A stretch of DNA of 64,000 bases, from contig JAFSKF010000052.1 of assembly GCA_017449065.1 (NCBI GenBank), forward strand, positions 104,022 to 168,021, in the 5' to 3' direction. The translations under genes were made by a program, and so were the position numbers. This document shows, in pieces, positions 61,075-64,000 of the stretch (positions are counted from its first letter, which is position 1; each line of letters starts with the position of its first letter). Below the pieces are notes generated by a model that had not been told where the DNA came from, did no database searches, and worked only from the letters and a program-made list of their open reading frames with translations. Source of the stretch: Bacteroidales bacterium (lineage in GTDB: Bacteria; Bacteroidota; Bacteroidia; Bacteroidales; UBA3663).

Positions 61075-61728
61075 TCAAACTCTGTCATTCTTCGCTATCC
61101 ACACCTTGTGCGAATGGCTGCCTCGGGTGGTGATGCCGGAGTTAGGGTCGGCAACGATTTGGCGAAGGTCTTTCGAGGCGGCAGAACGGCTCTGGCTGGT
61201 GGCGTTGGCATAGTCGTAGAGCGTCATAAAACCGTTCTCTTCGATGATAGCCTTGGCCTTTTCCAACCGTTCGTTGAGGCTGAGTCGGGTCTTCTGCGGC
61301 ACTTGGACATCGGCCTCACTACGTTCGAAGCTGGTATGATTGTTCATTGCCTGCAACAGCTTCTGATCGGGTTTGAAGTTGATTCCCCTGATACAGACGT
61401 GCCTGTACTTCGTTTTCGGGTTTTCATCGGTATTCCCGGATGCAGCCTTTTCCGACGGGAAGGATTCGTCGAAACCCAGCGACAGCGAGAATACGCCCAA
61501 GCCGTCAATCTTGATGTTGTGTCCCATCGGCATCCAGCGTTCCATCACGGACATCAGAGCATCGAAGACTGCCCTGATGGAGCCTTCGCTGAGGCCGCCG
61601 GCATAGTCGCACATGTGCTTTATTACGGTTTCGTAGTCGTGAAGCGTGTATGTCTGCATCTTGGGGAAAACGATTTTCTTTCCCTCCGACATCCCCCCGG
61701 GGAGTTCCTGTAGTGTGTATTTTGTCAT
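61075..61728 (-). CDS. HU-like DNA-binding protein with extended C-terminus
   Basis: A 217-aa protein of the Bacteroidales HU/IHF-like group. The HU fold covers about residues 1-125 (MQTYTLHDYETVIKHMCDYA, GHNIKIDGLGVFSLSLGF, KYRHVCIRGINFKPDQ). An extra helical domain (about 150-217, LEKAKAIIEENGFMTLYDYA) has a winged-helix look. It may shape DNA or regulate. The leader before it carries repeated GAAAC half-sites. Promoter: TTTG (61916-61913), 19 bp, TATTTTTG (61893-61886). Confidence 0.85.
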   Translation of the reverse strand: MTKYTLQELPGGMSEGKKIVFPKMQTYTLHDYETVIKHMCDYAGGLSEGSIRAVFDALMSVMERWMPMGHNIKIDGLGVFSLSLGFDESFPSEKAASGNTDENPKTKYRHVCIRGINFKPDQKLLQAMNNHTSFERSEADVQVPQKTRLSLNERLEKAKAIIEENGFMTLYDYANATSQSRSAASKDLRQIVADPNSGITTRGSHSHKVWIAKNDRV

Positions 61729-61786
61729 ATTGCCTATAGTTTTTTGTTGTTACGCGATCTTTTTTTCTGCTTCGGAGCAGTATTTT

Positions 61787-61871
61787 ATGTTTCCGCGCCT
61801 GAAACACATGTTTCAGCACCGGAAACATGTGTGCACGGGGCGGAAACTTATGTGCAACGCCCGGAAACATA
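61787..61871. repeat. GGAAACAT half-site repeats in the HU-like gene leader
   Basis: Five related half-sites: inverted ATGTTTCCG (61788-61796), the palindrome TGAAACA-CA-TGTTTCA (61801-61816), and direct GGAAACAT, GGAAACTT and GGAAACAT near 61822, 61842 and 61864. They lie between the promoter and the ATG, so they could be operator sites or RNA hairpins. Confidence 0.75.
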
Positions 61872-61885
61872 AAATTCCCGGGCGC

Positions 61886-61916
61886 AAAAATACATTTTTT
61901 TCTCCTTATAGCAAAA
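61886..61916 (-). promoter_or_regulatory. Promoter of the HU-like gene
   Basis: Minus-strand TTTG (61916-61913), 19 bp, TATTTTTG (61893-61886), about 155 bp before the ATG. Confidence 0.7.
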
Positions 61917-61992
61917 TATTTTCGAAGATTTTTCTGTTTCTCTTCGCAAAACACACCAAGACAACGATCTTTTTGTTTGTCCTTCGCCTCGC

Positions 61993-62862
61993 CTACAGCT
62001 CTGCGTCGGAGCACTGGAAGGTAGTGCCCTTGGAGATGTCACCGGTTTCGAGACCCAGTTTGAACCACTTCATGCGCTGCTTGGAGGTGCCGTGGTTGAA
62101 CGACTCGGGCACGGCATAGCCGCGAGCCTTCTTTTGCAGGTAGTCGTCACCGATGACCTGGGCGCAGTTGATGGCCTCTTCGATGTCGCCATCCTCGAGC
62201 GATCCGAAGCGCCTGTTGTCGTGGTGAGCCCACACGCCGGCATAGAAGTCGGCCAGCAGCTCCAGACGCACCGAGAGCTTGTTGGCTTCAGCTTGCGGGA
62301 GCCTGGCCATCTGCTGGTGCACCTTGTTGAGCGTGCCTGTGAGGAACTCCACATGGTGGCCCACCTCATGGGCAATAACGTAGGCATAGGCAAAGTCGCC
62401 ATCGGCTCCCAGCTGTTTCTTCATCGTGGTGAAGAAAGAAAGGTCGATATAGAGTTTCTGGTCGCCCGAGCAATAGAAGGGACCCATTTGTGCCGAACCC
62501 TCACCGCAGGCCGTCTGCGTGGCATCGGTATAGAGCACCATGGTGGGCGCCTCGTACGTGGCACCGTTATCTTCGAAAATCATGCTCCACACATCCTCGG
62601 TGCCGGCAAGAATCTGCGTAGAGAACTTGGCCAGTTCCTGCTCTTCCGCGGTAAATTCACGCTGTCCTTCGGTCACCTCGGTATTGGCACCCATCGACTG
62701 CTGGGCAGCCTGCATGCCGGCCTCCACAGGATCACCGCCCGTGAAATAGGCTATCGCCATGGCGATGATGATACCACCGATGCCCAAACCGGCTTTCTTG
62801 CCACCGCTCATACCACGGCGATCTTCCACATGGGAACTCTCACGTCGTCCGTCTAATTTCAT
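61993..62862 (-). CDS. Neutral zinc metallopeptidase (YpfJ type)
   Basis: A 289-aa protein of the putative neutral zinc metallopeptidase family (YpfJ). Short basic N-terminus, one transmembrane helix (GKKAGLGIGGIIIAMAIAYF), then an extracytoplasmic domain with the zinc motif VIAHEVGHHVEF, ELLADFYAGVWAHH and a C-terminal SFNHGTSKQRMKWFKLGLETG. Substrates are unknown. All family cysteines and zinc ligands appear present. Confidence 0.92.
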   Translation of the reverse strand: MKLDGRRESSHVEDRRGMSGGKKAGLGIGGIIIAMAIAYFTGGDPVEAGMQAAQQSMGANTEVTEGQREFTAEEQELAKFSTQILAGTEDVWSMIFEDNGATYEAPTMVLYTDATQTACGEGSAQMGPFYCSGDQKLYIDLSFFTTMKKQLGADGDFAYAYVIAHEVGHHVEFLTGTLNKVHQQMARLPQAEANKLSVRLELLADFYAGVWAHHDNRRFGSLEDGDIEEAINCAQVIGDDYLQKKARGYAVPESFNHGTSKQRMKWFKLGLETGDISKGTTFQCSDAEL

Positions 62863-62949
62863 AATTGTAATCTGTTTTTAAGTGTTTATTGAATAGATAT
62901 ATTGTTTCTCATAATGATGTCGTTTTCTTATTTCAATCAGAAACATCAT

Positions 62950-63309
62950 CTACTTCCCTTCCTTCTCCTTTAGAATCTCCTCCATCTTCGGACGGAAGTC
63001 GTTGCCCCAGTCGCGCAGTTGCTCGATGATGGGGATGAGGGTGTGGCCAAGTTCGGTCAGGCTGTACTCGGAATGGCGACAGACGGGGTCGATGACGCGC
63101 TTCTGGACGACGCCGTACTCCATCAGTTCCTTCAGTTGCTGGGCCAGCACGCGCTCACTGGCCTCGGGCATCCGGCGCTGCAGTTCACTCGGACGCTTCG
63201 GGCCGTCCAGCAGTTCGTAGATGATATAGGGCTTCCACTTGCCGCCCATCACCTCGATGGCGATGCGGAAGCCGCAACTGATGTCTATGGGTATCTTCTT
63301 GTTGTACAT
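62950..63309 (-). CDS. HxlR-family transcriptional regulator
   Basis: A 119-aa winged-helix protein of the HxlR family: CGFRIAIEVMGGKWKPYIIYELL, RPSELQRRMPEASERVLAQQLKEL and YSLTELGHTLIPIIEQLRDWG. The conserved N-terminal cysteine in ISCGFRIA may sense electrophiles or oxidants, as in other members. It sits alone, 17 bp downstream of the partial gene at the right edge. Confidence 0.92.
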   Translation of the reverse strand: MYNKKIPIDISCGFRIAIEVMGGKWKPYIIYELLDGPKRPSELQRRMPEASERVLAQQLKELMEYGVVQKRVIDPVCRHSEYSLTELGHTLIPIIEQLRDWGNDFRPKMEEILKEKEGK

Positions 63310-63326
63310 GGCAGATAAATTGGAAT

Positions 63327-64000
63327 TTATTGGTCAAGCGGATAGGGGAAAGTATAATGTTCAATTCCAAAAGCGCGAAATTCACCATTGATAAAAGATA
63401 CTTTCCAAGGATGATAAGCCTTCAACAGCCGAGTCATTTCTTCGGCAAGTTGCTGATTGTCGCCGGGCTTGAGGACCTTAACTTCACATTCTACAAGATT
63501 ACCGTGCATATCAACTCGTGCTTGTCTGATACTGAATATTATGCGCTTGACATTGGCGAGTTCGGGATACTTTTCTGTTTTCAAAGGAAATAACTTCCGT
63601 ATGTCTGTATTCCTCGTGACTTTATCAAATGCGAAACCGTCAACAACATAGTTGTGATAATCTTTTTTTCCAATGACCTTTCCCTCACGGATTGCAAAGA
63701 TTTGTTCGTGTTCGTAGTTTCGTTCAAAGCCCATGTGCTGATAGTAAATCATTTTCCCCGTAGCCACACGAATGTCGTCCGTCAGCCAACTGGCCACAAT
63801 ACGCTCTCCTTCGATAAAATTTTTGAATACACTAAGCAATGTGTCGTTTGGAATGCGCTCACCTATAATTTTGCGACTATTTGTATCATAGTGTTCACAT
63901 CGTATACTGTCGAGGTAGAATACGTCCTCCTCAATGCTCCAATATGAGGTGAAGCCATCCCAGTTGGCTGTAGTAATATGGCGTTCTGCAGGTAGCACAG
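63327..64000 (-). CDS. Partial protein of unknown function (cut by window edge)
   Basis: The reading frame is open through base 64000. The first codon that looks like a start (GTG near 63998) is only the edge, so the true N-terminus is outside. The 223 visible residues have no clear domain; the last 65 (RIIFSIRQARVDMHGNLVEC ... FGIEHYTFPYPLDQ) look faintly like TonB_C-type folds. Not identified. Confidence 0.6.
   Translation of the reverse strand, partial: VLPAERHITTANWDGFTSYWSIEEDVFYLDSIRCEHYDTNSRKIIGERIPNDTLLSVFKNFIEGERIVASWLTDDIRVATGKMIYYQHMGFERNYEHEQIFAIREGKVIGKKDYHNYVVDGFAFDKVTRNTDIRKLFPLKTEKYPELANVKRIIFSIRQARVDMHGNLVECEVKVLKPGDNQQLAEEMTRLLKAYHPWKVSFINGEFRAFGIEHYTFPYPLDQ

Noticed and set aside
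61505..62014. 169-residue ORF across the HU-like gene and its leader
   Set aside because: Its periodic Phe/His pattern reflects the GAAAC repeats, and it overlaps real genes.

Overview
The window reads as a chromosomal segment of a gut-type member of Bacteroidales (Prevotellaceae-like at best guess). The evidence is many promoters of the Bacteroidetes form (TTTG, about 20 bp, TAnnTTTG), BACON, PEGA, fimbrillin-like and DUF6056 proteins, Bacteroidales pectate lyases, and an HU-like protein typical of the order. No rRNA, tRNA, CRISPR array or transposase was seen. Most genes lie on the minus strand.

Layout. 1-9.2 kb is housekeeping: gyrA (partial), an M23/LysM peptidase, a TSCPD protein, two TPR proteins, an outer-membrane barrel and guaA. 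9.3-18.3 kb holds an AmpG-like MFS carrier, a heavy-metal P-type ATPase, and a sugar locus (AraC regulator, sugar-porter MFS, DUF5107-TPR protein). 18.5-19.5 kb is an Abi_2 (HEPN-like) gene preceded by its own promoter and a short terminator-ended RNA. 19.5-25.9 kb is a minus-strand block of envelope or signalling genes: LPP20-like proteins, a secreted caspase, an ECF-like sigma factor, a one-TM putative anti-sigma factor and a transglutaminase-like protein.

26.2-35.8 kb is the highlight: a diversity-generating retroelement (DGR). It has a reverse transcriptase, an HRDC accessory protein, a 121-bp template repeat (TR) and two target genes whose C-type-lectin/FGE-like C-termini carry variable repeats (VR1, VR2). 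Aligned by eye, all 16 substitutions between TR and VR1 and all 18 between TR and VR2 fall at template adenines. VR2 also has a one-base insertion that shifts the reading frame. Both VRs are followed by nearly identical 49-bp hairpins, and the TR is followed by structured RNA and a terminator. Two more surface genes (BACON lipoprotein, PEGA/barrel protein) and a roughly 380-nt hairpin-rich leader precede the DGR genes.

36.4-48.1 kb is pectin and sugar-acid catabolism: two pectate lyases with a TonB_C protein; a five-gene operon (DapA-family aldolase, SSS symporter, Fe-alcohol dehydrogenase, PdxA2-like dehydrogenase, DUF1537 kinase); and a GH43-like lipoprotein. 48.0-53.5 kb is a nudC-mfd-DEAD helicase operon. 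53.5-64 kb holds an AAA/DUF4143 ATPase, a lipoprotein, an AT-richer surface-glycan cluster (GtrA, GT2, two DUF6056 proteins) with a structured leader, an HU-like protein with a repeat-rich leader, a zinc metallopeptidase, an HxlR regulator and a partial gene at the right edge.
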